DNA from: DAIOEK01 sp963708715
GTDB lineage: Bacteria; Chloroflexota; Anaerolineae; Anaerolineales; Anaerolineaceae
Assembly (NCBI GenBank): GCA_963708715.1
Contig: CAVPSU010000001.1
Location: 1,736,001 to 1,800,000 of the forward strand
Reading direction: 5' to 3'
Length of the DNA stretch: 64,000 nt
Of this stretch, positions 26,400-34,766 are shown one piece after another (the first letter of the stretch is position 1; each line of letters opens with the position of its first letter). Both the position numbers and the translations under genes were made by a program. The notes below the pieces were generated by a model that saw nothing but the letters and a program-made list of their open reading frames with translations, had not been told where the DNA came from and made no database searches.

Positions 26400-28067
26400 G
26401 TGATTCCAAGTCTATTCATTATTGTTATCCTGATTCCTTTGATCCGGTTTCTGATCGGTGTCGGAGGTGGGCATGTAACCTGGGACGAATTGTTGTATAT
26501 GAATGCTGTCAAAAATTCTGTGGCGGAGATCCGAGTATTAAACCAGTATTCCCATATCTTCTTATTGAAAATATTCTATTGGTCGACCAATGGCGATTCT
26601 TTTCGAGCGGTTCGCTATTATTGGATCGTCGTTCAATCTGCTGTTCTTACCCTGGTTTTTTTATCCATAATCCTACTGCCCCATAAACAGTCGGTGATCA
26701 TTCGAATCGTGTGCGGCGTATTTGGACTATTCCTATTTTCGATCCAACCGTTTGTCATGGAATATATCGGAGTCGCGTATGTGGACTTCACACTGGAGCT
26801 ATGGTTCGCCATAAGTGCTTTTTTGGTGATCCTTTCACTGACTGCGCCCAGGTTCACAAGCATTTCCGTATTATTTGCTGGGTATGGTCTTAGGATTCGG
26901 TCTCAGAACCAAAGAAGTTACCGTTGCGATCCTTGTGCAGCTAGCAGGAATATTGTGGATTAATGTACGGCAAAACCTCTCGGCAAAATAATTATGCAGC
27001 AGTTGGGCATATTTCTTCTGGGATTTGCGTTAGCTTGTGCCTCCTTGCTAATCTTGAATACGATCATTCTGCATGACCGGTTGTGGAGATTTCGAACGTC
27101 CGATTTCGTGAATTGGTATACTGCCAGGACAGGTCTTGACCCCGGACTTAAACCCATTCAGAATAAGAACTTCTTCACTGCGTTGGTTTATTCTCCAAGT
27201 ATTGTTAGCCTATTGCTCATCGCCTTGACATATGCATTGCCAAAAACGAAAATTGAAAAACAGGTTTATCAGATACTGATCTCATTTTCCCTGGTCTTTA
27301 TTGCTATTTACTCTCTGACACCGTTCCAGGCATATCCACGTTATCTTATCTCGATTTACCCTATCTTGGCTATGCTTGCCACTCCTTTTCTTGCCATCAT
27401 TATTCAAGGAAAAACGATCAGAATCCTCTGGCTTATTGCCATAATTCCCATCGCAGCCATAATTTCTTACGTCATTGATACGATTATCCTTCGAAGACTG
27501 GATCCGGGAATATATCAGACTGAATTTGTCTATGGAGTTTTTGTCCTTCCCATTTTCATTGTAGGACTCACCTTGGTCCTTCTTCTCATTCCGACCAGAG
27601 CAACAGGATGGAGACTCGTTCTCACAGGTTTGGTCTTATTTTCAGGTAGCATCATCCCTTTCACCCAGATCTTGTCTTCATTACAAGCACATACGATTTC
27701 CAGGGTCGTGAACCAACGATTTGAATTAATCAATGAATGGGCTCCAGATATCAAGGCACATCCGGATCGGCTTACCATTGCATCTAATTTTGTCCGAAAT
27801 AGGAGGGAGCCGATCGGGCTTACGCCTGACTATACCCGAATCATGCTCAATATTGCTTTGGATGGAAATTTACCCAAAGACAGCGTTACAAATGAGTTAT
27901 CCGAATTTTTGCAGGGCGATTCTTCCCGTTACTGTTTTGTGGCATTGGCAACCAAAGAGTACGATGCAATGTATCCAGCAGAGAAAGAACGTCTGGTCCA
28001 TTCCTTCTCCGATCGTTTGAGCGAGAATAAACAACAAGTATTTTTGACCCACTTTGATTGTCAGTAG
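26250..28067 (+). pseudogene. Decayed or mis-sequenced GT-C mannosyltransferase-like membrane protein
   Basis: The coding signal is split. A first part from about 26250 is interrupted by a TAA at 26388, continues as IPLIRFLIGVGGGHVTWDELLYMN (26400 onward), shifts frame near 26880 (one extra base), reads VLGFGLRTKEVTVAILVQLAGILWINV in the next frame, and returns near 26988 to the frame that runs to 28067. The VTWDELLYMN loop fits GT39/ArnT-like glycosyltransferases that use lipid-linked sugars. The long C-terminal part has about seven helices, then a soluble end. The two indels cancel, so the last 357 residues are intact. True pseudogene and sequence error are both possible. Confidence 0.65.
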
Positions 28068-28109
28068 GTTATTGGTTGGAAATATTCAGTGACCCCCGGA
28101 ATTACGCGA

Positions 28110-29438
28110 TTAACACAAGGGAATGACGTTCGATGACGATGGAGGAAAGAGCGCGTCCAGGATCGGCCTGGCATCGGAGTTTCTCGACACCGAGCAATCA
28201 GGATACCAATGGATGAGATCTGCTAAACTCTTTGTCCCGAACACCAATTGGAGGAAACTCTGATTGGGGAAATAGGCATGACCCTCCTGGGTTTTTGATC
28301 TGAAAGATTCAATGCTGCTGATCTTTCCATGTTCAAACCCGAAGCGAATACCATCTGAATAAAAACTGATCCGCAGCTCACCTGTATATCCGCTTGCCAC
28401 CGAATTGGATAAACGATTTTCTAAAACAGGTTTAATAATCTGGAGAAAACCAGCCAGATCGGGTAACCGGATAAAAAAGGAATAAGGGTCGCGTATTTTT
28501 GGAAGGCGATCTGGTAAAGCCAGGTATGCGGGGTGGGTCGATCCGAGCCACAAGCCCAAAACATCAAACTTCTGGTTGAATTTTTCTGCCAGCATTTTGC
28601 CCTGTGACCAGGCGAATCGAAGTGCAGATTGGCAGACATCCATCCAGGGATGTTCGGGGATAACCTCCAGCAGTTTAACCGGCAGGGTGGGACCCCAAAG
28701 TTCATTCATATGTGCCATGATCCCAACCGCTACACCATCTGAATTCTCAATAACAAATATCCAGAGCCGCTCGATATTTTCAGCCCGTTTACCGTTGATC
28801 TCATATTCCCAGATCCGGTCATCCCGTACACAATTAACTAATGAGCGGTCTGATCCTTGTTTGTAAAGAGAGGAGATAAATGGTATGTCTTTCGATTGAG
28901 CAGGGCGAAATCTATATAATTCTTGTTCCTGTTCTTTTAGAAAAGGAATTTGAAATTCAAACGTGTTCCTGCCCCCATCTAATTCAAGGGTCATTTCGTA
29001 TCCAAATAGACGATAATAGTATGGAATACCAGTTATCGCCTGGAGAACCTGCCCACGTTTCGCACTCCAATCGTGAATCACATTCATCTGTTCGCGGACC
29101 AATCCCCGGTTACGGTAAGCCGGGTCTGTTGCCACGAGTTCAGGTCTACCTACTCTGAACGGAATATCACCATAGCTCCAGGTCTGATCTATCAAACACA
29201 AACTCGAAACGATCTTCTTTGTCGCCGGTTCCTCGATAATGGTGAAATCATCTACATGGAATGTTGGATGCCCACCAGACATCAAGTCACGAACCCAATC
29301 TCCGATACGTAAGTCCGGGGTTTTGTGATCATTTGAATGTATGGTTGACTGGAAAAGAGCCAACGTCTCAATATCAGCTACCGTTGATCGACGTAACAAC
29401 AACCCATCTTTCAATGTCTTGATTGTTCTTATTATCAT
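28110..29438 (-). CDS. Eis-like GNAT acetyltransferase
   Basis: 442-residue protein with the Eis-type layout: an N-terminal GNAT domain (LRRSTVADIETL, VGRPELVATDPAYRNRGLVREQM with the acetyl-CoA loop RNRGLV), a second degenerate GNAT domain, and a C-terminal SCP2-like region. Eis relatives acetylate amines on small molecules or proteins; the substrate here is unknown. I prefer the ATG at 29438, since GGGGAAGG lies eight bases upstream; a GTG six codons earlier lacks a site. It converges on the mannosyltransferase-like remnant. Confidence 0.82.
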   Translation of the reverse strand: MIIRTIKTLKDGLLLRRSTVADIETLALFQSTIHSNDHKTPDLRIGDWVRDLMSGGHPTFHVDDFTIIEEPATKKIVSSLCLIDQTWSYGDIPFRVGRPELVATDPAYRNRGLVREQMNVIHDWSAKRGQVLQAITGIPYYYRLFGYEMTLELDGGRNTFEFQIPFLKEQEQELYRFRPAQSKDIPFISSLYKQGSDRSLVNCVRDDRIWEYEINGKRAENIERLWIFVIENSDGVAVGIMAHMNELWGPTLPVKLLEVIPEHPWMDVCQSALRFAWSQGKMLAEKFNQKFDVLGLWLGSTHPAYLALPDRLPKIRDPYSFFIRLPDLAGFLQIIKPVLENRLSNSVASGYTGELRISFYSDGIRFGFEHGKISSIESFRSKTQEGHAYFPNQSFLQLVFGTKSLADLIHWYPDCSVSRNSDARPILDALFPPSSSNVIPLC

Positions 29439-29485
29439 AGCCAATACCTTCCCCACCTACATCGAAGTTTCCCCAATTATTCAAC

Positions 29486-30730
29486 TTAATGCGAAGCAAT
29501 GTAATCCAACGCATACTTGGCATCACTGTAATTATTATTTTCTTCCAACGCCTTCCAGAATTCTGATTCAGCCGCTGCCCGATCTCCATTGCGAAAATAC
29601 GCCCATCCCAGCCAGAGACGAGCTTCTTCCGAATTCGGAGTGATAGTAATGGCATATTTCGCCACAGCCAGCAGATCCTCTGTCCGAAGAGCGTTAAAAT
29701 AGGCTAAGAATGGACCGAATTGATATCTCAACATACGCTGCGGAATACCGATCTCGCGTGCTTTATCGTACGCAGCCGATGCCTCGCCGTAACGATCAAA
29801 GTAAACTAAATTGGTACCGAGATTGAACCAGTGGAAGGGATTCTCCGGTTCTTTCCGGGTTGCTTCCTCAGCATTTGCGATTGCGTTTTCCCTATTCTTA
29901 GCCGCATCCCAGTTTTCCCCCAGGATTTGTTTTACAGTCTCTTCCTGCTCAGGCAGATAGATCAGTATGTAAACGTGGTTGAATCCCTGCCAGTTTTTCT
30001 CGAGTTGGGCGTAACTGACAGCCAGATCCGGACCATAATAGGTATCCTGGGAGACAAATGTCTGAGTGGCATCGTTATACCCGTTGAGGAATAGATAGTG
30101 CCCCGCCCATCGGTCATCATTTGGCCAGTACGATTTATCAATGGTCATTGATTCTTCAATGACAACGGGTATGCCGTTCGCGATGAATGTTTTTAAGAGT
30201 TTGATATCACCGCCCACGCGATATTGGGTTTGCAGCCAGCCGGCATAGTTCTTGACGAAATAATCCAATTCTTCCACATTGACGTTGCGATCCGCTGTTG
30301 TAGATTTAAGAACCTTCGCAATTTCCTCTTGATTCCCATCCCACTGATAGTACCGCAGGTATGTAGATAAGGCAGCAGGACCACAATTATTCATGCCCTG
30401 TCGTTCATATTCCGGAGCTTGTAGAGAAGCAGATGAAGGTAAAACGGTAGGGGTCAGTGTGGGCGTTACTGGGGCTTGCGGGACAACGTTTGGCTCTGGT
30501 GTGACTACTTCTGGTGTTGGAGTTGCGGTTGAGAGGGCTTGTGGTTTAGAAACAGTAACGGGGGTAGGCATATCTTTAATGGGGTTAAGCACAACCCGGA
30601 GATAAGTGGTTATCTCGTCCATGCGCCAATCCACCCGCCGTTTGACGTCAGGTACAAAATAAAAACCAGATAACAGAATGATCATTGCCAGCATTCCAAG
30701 GATTGCGGACATAAATTTGTTCTTTAACAT
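29486..30730 (-). CDS. C39-like cysteine peptidase with TPR repeats
   Basis: 414 residues. One N-terminal membrane helix (about 7-27) is followed by a Pro/Thr-rich linker. A peptidase_C39_2 domain (about 110-260) has catalytic Cys in NNCGPAALSTYLRYY, His in WAGHYLFLNGYND and Asp/Asn in FVSQDTYYGPD. Three or so TPR repeats fill the C-terminus (ENPFHWFNLGTNLVYFDRYGEA, SEEARLWLGWAYFRNGDRAAAE). It should sit outside the membrane, anchored by the helix. Substrate unknown. No Shine-Dalgarno; a -10 element lies seven bases before the ATG. Confidence 0.85.
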   Translation of the reverse strand: MLKNKFMSAILGMLAMIILLSGFYFVPDVKRRVDWRMDEITTYLRVVLNPIKDMPTPVTVSKPQALSTATPTPEVVTPEPNVVPQAPVTPTLTPTVLPSSASLQAPEYERQGMNNCGPAALSTYLRYYQWDGNQEEIAKVLKSTTADRNVNVEELDYFVKNYAGWLQTQYRVGGDIKLLKTFIANGIPVVIEESMTIDKSYWPNDDRWAGHYLFLNGYNDATQTFVSQDTYYGPDLAVSYAQLEKNWQGFNHVYILIYLPEQEETVKQILGENWDAAKNRENAIANAEEATRKEPENPFHWFNLGTNLVYFDRYGEASAAYDKAREIGIPQRMLRYQFGPFLAYFNALRTEDLLAVAKYAITITPNSEEARLWLGWAYFRNGDRAAAESEFWKALEENNNYSDAKYALDYIASH

Positions 30731-30737
30731 GGCGGTA

Positions 30738-30746
30738 ATTCTATCA
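30738..30746 (-). promoter_or_regulatory. Extended -10 for a predicted leaderless C39 peptidase mRNA
   Basis: On the minus strand TGATAGAAT (TG at 30746-30745, TAGAAT at 30743-30738) ends seven bases before the ATG at 30730. No ribosome binding site exists in between. Confidence 0.45.
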
Positions 30747-30799
30747 TGTGAAATTAAATAAAACTTAATAAATCGGACTAAACAAGGGGGATTTACATC

Positions 30800-30808
30800 T
30801 GGTATAAT
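30800..30808 (+). promoter_or_regulatory. Extended -10 for a predicted leaderless miaB mRNA
   Basis: TGGTATAAT (30800-30808), a perfect extended -10, ends seven bases before the miaB ATG at 30816. There is no Shine-Dalgarno sequence, and the -35 region is poor. Confidence 0.6.
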
Positions 30809-30815
30809 CGCGGCT

Positions 30816-32132
30816 ATGAAATATCATATATGGACAGAAGGCTGCCAGATGAATGTGGCTGACTCACACAGGGTATCCTCCGCTTTACAAGAACTGGGAT
30901 ATCATGAGACCAGACAGCCGGAAGAAGCCGATGTCATCGTTTTGAATACCTGTGTTGTTCGCCAATCTGCGGAGAATAAAGCATACGGACGGTTGAGCTC
31001 CCTGAAACCATTGAAACAGAATCATCCTGATCTCGTTATAAATCTCATGGGTTGCCTGGTAGGAGTAAAGCCTGATCCGCGTTTGAAAACCCGATTTCCT
31101 TATGTGGATGTATTTTCAGCCCCATCGGATCCAATGCCGCTGGTTGATTACCTGCTCCAGAAAAACCATCATGATCTTGATCGATACGAGACTGCCCATC
31201 GATTCGCGCTCATGGATGGTGAGATTGTCCTCCCCGGATTCGACCACAGTAACGAAGTATGTGCCTATCTCCCGGTTGTACTGGGATGTTCGCATGCCTG
31301 CACCTATTGTGTTATACCGTACCGGAGAGGAATTGAAGAGAGCCGTCCGTTCCCTGTCGTTGTTTCAGAGGCTTACTCTCTGGTTAAGCAGGGTGTGAAA
31401 GAGATCACTCTTCTCGGACAAATTGTTGACCGGTATGGCAAAGACCTGGCTCCCGGGCAGGACCTCCCCGCCCTCTTGAGGGAACTACACAAAATTGAAG
31501 GATTGGAACGAATTCGGTTTCTCACATCCCACCCCAATTGGATGACGTCAGAGTTACTCGATACTGTCGCGGAATTACCCAAAGTTGCACCCCATATCGA
31601 AGTACCAGTACAGGCTGGTGATGATCAGGTTCTGGCAAACATGAAGCGCGGATATACGCGGGAGGATTATCGTACTCTCGTACACAAGATTCGTGCAAGG
31701 ATCCCCAACGTTTCCATCGCGACCGATATCATTGTCGGTTTTCCGGGTGAAACAACCGAACAATTCCAACAAACCTATGACCTTTTGGAAGAGCTACGAT
31801 TGGATGTAGCCCACCTGGCTCGCTACTCACCACGCCCAGATACGGTGGCGACCCGGCGGATGGCGGACGATGTCTCTCAGGAAGAGAAGATGCGACGATT
31901 TCGATTACTCGAAGAGCAACAAGAGAGGATCGTCGGCGAAATTAACAGCCATTATCAGGATCAAATAGTGGAAGTTCTTTTTGAAGAAAAATCTAAAAAA
32001 CGCTGGCGAGGAAGAACCCCTACCAATAAATTGGTATTTGTGGAAACCGATCAGGATCTCAAGGGAATGCTTAGATCGGTTAAGATTGCGTGGACCGGTC
32101 CCTGGTCGATGATAGGTAATCTGACACAATAA
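30816..32132 (+). CDS. miaB: tRNA-2-methylthio-N6-dimethylallyladenosine synthase
   Basis: 438-residue radical-SAM methylthiotransferase that adds the 2-methylthio group to i6A37 in tRNAs reading UNN codons. The N-terminal UPF0004 domain has three cluster cysteines (C10, C46, C80). The radical-SAM triad is C158, C162, C165 in GCSHACTYC. The C-terminus is a TRAM domain (QIVEVLFEEKSKKRWRGRTPTNKLVF). The length matches MiaB rather than MtaB or RimO. It is divergent from the C39 peptidase gene and predicted to be leaderless. Confidence 0.93.
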   Translation: MKYHIWTEGCQMNVADSHRVSSALQELGYHETRQPEEADVIVLNTCVVRQSAENKAYGRLSSLKPLKQNHPDLVINLMGCLVGVKPDPRLKTRFPYVDVFSAPSDPMPLVDYLLQKNHHDLDRYETAHRFALMDGEIVLPGFDHSNEVCAYLPVVLGCSHACTYCVIPYRRGIEESRPFPVVVSEAYSLVKQGVKEITLLGQIVDRYGKDLAPGQDLPALLRELHKIEGLERIRFLTSHPNWMTSELLDTVAELPKVAPHIEVPVQAGDDQVLANMKRGYTREDYRTLVHKIRARIPNVSIATDIIVGFPGETTEQFQQTYDLLEELRLDVAHLARYSPRPDTVATRRMADDVSQEEKMRRFRLLEEQQERIVGEINSHYQDQIVEVLFEEKSKKRWRGRTPTNKLVFVETDQDLKGMLRSVKIAWTGPWSMIGNLTQ

Positions 32133-32152
32133 TAATCAGTTAATAGCGGGTT

Positions 32153-32839
32153 TTATTTCTGATCTTGCACAACGTCCTTAAAATACTCACAGATTTCGGT
32201 TAATGGACAACGCTCGCAGAATGGTTTGCGAGCTGTACAGATCTCTCTACCCAACCTGATCAAATTTAGATGACCGGCATAATACATCTCCGGTTTGAAT
32301 AATGCTTCCATCAGTGGATGTGTATCTTCCACGCTGATCGTGGATGGACGCAGTCCAATCCTACCGGTAACTCGAAAAATATGGGTATCGACTGGAAAGG
32401 CAGGTCGATTTAATGAGAATTGCAATACTATTGCCGCGGTCTTTGGTCCAACTCCCTTGAATTTTTTCAGCCAGGTTCGGGCATCTTCCAGCGGTATGTT
32501 TTCGAGGAAGGAAAGGTCCAGGGATCCCCGTTCCGCAACAATTTGACGTAAAACCTGTTGGATACGCGGTCCTTTTTGGTTCGCCAAACCGGCAATTTTA
32601 ATGGAGCGAATCACTTCATCTACCGGAGCGCGCATAACGGTCTCCCAATCAGGGAAGCTGGATTTCAATTCAGTAAAAGCCCGGTCACGGTTGATGTCGT
32701 TCGTATTCTGAGAAAGAATGGTGGAAACCAACTCATCAACCGGACTGAGAGCCATCCTCCAGGTGGGTAGACCAAAACGATCTATCAATTTCTGGTAGAC
32801 GATGTGAGCTTTCTTTTGAAGTAAGGGATCGACATTCAT
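32153..32839 (-). CDS. nth: Endonuclease III-type DNA glycosylase/AP lyase
   Basis: 228 residues. Helix-hairpin-helix FKGVGPKTAAIVL with the catalytic lysine, FPVDTHIFRVTGRIGL with the catalytic aspartate, and the C-terminal [4Fe-4S] loop C-x6-C-x2-C-x5-C (CTARKPFCERCPLTEIC) are all present. It excises oxidised pyrimidines and cuts at abasic sites. Its ATG overlaps the asparaginase stop (ATGA), so it is last in a long minus-strand operon. Confidence 0.93.
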   Translation of the reverse strand: MNVDPLLQKKAHIVYQKLIDRFGLPTWRMALSPVDELVSTILSQNTNDINRDRAFTELKSSFPDWETVMRAPVDEVIRSIKIAGLANQKGPRIQQVLRQIVAERGSLDLSFLENIPLEDARTWLKKFKGVGPKTAAIVLQFSLNRPAFPVDTHIFRVTGRIGLRPSTISVEDTHPLMEALFKPEMYYAGHLNLIRLGREICTARKPFCERCPLTEICEYFKDVVQDQK

Positions 32840-33879
32840 GAACGAATGGAAAAAGACGGACGGTATTCGCCAACCCGTAGGTGACGGAAATTGTAGATCG
32901 GTCGGCGGGAAAGGTCTTTGAGAGCTGCCAATTCACTGTTGGTAATTGCCCCCAACTGCCGCAGGAGTTCGAGCATAACCACAGGTCTGGCTCGTCCATC
33001 CTGGTCACCATCAGCGATCTTCAAGGCCACACCCAGGGCTGGGGATCCTGGTTCGATGGCATCTGGCAGGATGGAAAGGGCTTGAAAACCTTCGGCGCCG
33101 GTTTTGGTCAAGAATTTATCCCCGGCGAGGTCCATCAATACAGTATCAAATAATTTCGGACCTGCGATCATCATCGGGTTGGATGTCATCGCTCTCACTA
33201 TTCTTTGGCAGGCATCTTTCCGATTCGCTGGTAACCGACTCGGATCAGCCAGGCGTGCGTATCCGAAGGCAGCATTTCGGAGTGGAACGGCAAATGTAGG
33301 CACGGAACAACCATCAATACCCACTTCGACCTGTTCTTTCGCCACACCCACCATCTCGCTAAAGGCTAGAAGGATCTGTTGCTGAATCGGATGCTCGATC
33401 GAGGGATATTCCTCTAATGGAAATCCTTGTAGCCGGGCAGACGCCAGCATTCCGGTATGTTTACCCGAACAGTTGTGGCGGTTGGCAGTAAGCTTCCTCC
33501 CAGACTGAATCATGGTATGCCAGGTATCACTATCAAATGGGGGATGCGTTCCGCACATCAACTGATCTTCCGTTATTCCGATTTTCTGTTGGAAGCCTAT
33601 CAGTACCTGAAGATGTTCGTCAGTCCCGGCATGAGAGGCACACATGATAGCTACCTCAGTATCGGTGAGGTGAAAGTAATCATCGCCGTGTGCTTCCATG
33701 AAGGGGAGTGCTTGAAACGGCTTCGCAGAAGAACGTAAAAAGGTGACCATTTCCGGGTCACCTTCGCTGGCCTGAATCAGCCCATCACTATTAACTACGG
33801 CAATTGCACCGAATTGAACTGATTCTACAATATGTCCACGTGTGGCTTCAAATAAGGGGACATAAGTACTGGATGACAT
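32836..33879 (-). CDS. L-asparaginase II (thermolabile, Rhizobium-type family)
   Basis: 347 residues of the Asparaginase_II family, unrelated to the E. coli AnsA/AnsB fold. Family blocks visible: ATRGHIVESVQFGAIAVV, FLRSSAKPFQALP, AIMCASHAGTDEH, NCSGKHTGMLA, GIDGCSVPTFAVPL. It would hydrolyse asparagine to aspartate and ammonia. It starts just behind the MBL gene, whose tail supplies GGAAGA as ribosome binding site, and overlaps nth. Confidence 0.88.
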   Translation of the reverse strand: MSSSTYVPLFEATRGHIVESVQFGAIAVVNSDGLIQASEGDPEMVTFLRSSAKPFQALPFMEAHGDDYFHLTDTEVAIMCASHAGTDEHLQVLIGFQQKIGITEDQLMCGTHPPFDSDTWHTMIQSGRKLTANRHNCSGKHTGMLASARLQGFPLEEYPSIEHPIQQQILLAFSEMVGVAKEQVEVGIDGCSVPTFAVPLRNAAFGYARLADPSRLPANRKDACQRIVRAMTSNPMMIAGPKLFDTVLMDLAGDKFLTKTGAEGFQALSILPDAIEPGSPALGVALKIADGDQDGRARPVVMLELLRQLGAITNSELAALKDLSRRPIYNFRHLRVGEYRPSFSIRS

Positions 33880-33884
33880 TGAGA

Positions 33885-34742
33885 TTATTCTTCCAGGTCC
33901 AGTGGACTGACCGTTACTTCCGGGCTATGGTAATGCGTCAATCCCCATCGTAATCTCTGTGCAAATTGAACGGATTTGTAGGAGGGGAATTGATATGGAG
34001 CAAGGAATTCCAGGATGATTCTTTCCAATGATTCAGATGGCAATTTTTGTTCGCAAAACTGATCGATGACCTCGTTGATATTTTCCAGATATACGATCTG
34101 TTTTCGGACATCATCTTGTGTTACCAACCCACTTCGACCACTTACAATAAAGTATTCACGGTATTCCGCTGTTTGAAGCTCTTTGAGATTAGCGATCCAG
34201 GCGGGGAGATCAGCATGACTTAAGAAGGGAGGCTGATCCTTGAGGACTGCGTCGCCAACGAAGATCACTTTCTCTTCCGGGAGGGTGATCCATAGCGATC
34301 CGGCATAAGGTCCCGGTCTGGCGTCCAGTAATATGGGGCGGTTACCCCAATGTATCTGCATCTTTTCACTGAACGAAATTTCCGGTGGATTCCAGCGGAT
34401 AGTACCGAGGGAAGGTATCAATTCCCAATCGGCACCTGTTTCAGAATTTTGGGATTTGAAGGTTGTCGGGCGGTTACGAAACGCGACAGCAATTTTTTCT
34501 TGCCCAACGACTGTACATTCCATCGCTCTCGCCCCGAGAGTTCGATCCGGATGGGCATCCAGGTTGATTAACATTCGATCCACGCCTCCGCTCAGATTCA
34601 AGAGGGAGGATCGCCAGGTACGATTGTCTTCGGGGCGTAAGGGTGCATCAATTAAGATTAAACCGTGAGGGGCGTTAATCGCGCCTAAAACGACTCCCAA
34701 ATAATTCGTTTCAATAAAGATATCAGGGGTAATTTCTTGCAT
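33885..34742 (-). CDS. Metallo-beta-lactamase-fold protein with a degenerate metal site
   Basis: 285 residues with MBL fold order: N-terminal NYLGVVLGAINAPHGLILIDAPLRPED, then LINLDAHPDRTLGA where HxHxDH is expected, RPGPYAGSLWI where PGHTPGS is expected, and IFVGDAVLKDQPP, which keeps the GD motif. Only part of the metal ligands remains, so it may be inactive as a hydrolase or bind one metal. Ribosome binding site TTGGAG before the ATG. Lies between a sensor kinase and the asparaginase gene. Confidence 0.75.
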   Translation of the reverse strand: MQEITPDIFIETNYLGVVLGAINAPHGLILIDAPLRPEDNRTWRSSLLNLSGGVDRMLINLDAHPDRTLGARAMECTVVGQEKIAVAFRNRPTTFKSQNSETGADWELIPSLGTIRWNPPEISFSEKMQIHWGNRPILLDARPGPYAGSLWITLPEEKVIFVGDAVLKDQPPFLSHADLPAWIANLKELQTAEYREYFIVSGRSGLVTQDDVRKQIVYLENINEVIDQFCEQKLPSESLERIILEFLAPYQFPSYKSVQFAQRLRWGLTHYHSPEVTVSPLDLEE

Positions 34743-34766
34743 ATGTCTCCAATTGTCTGGATTGTA

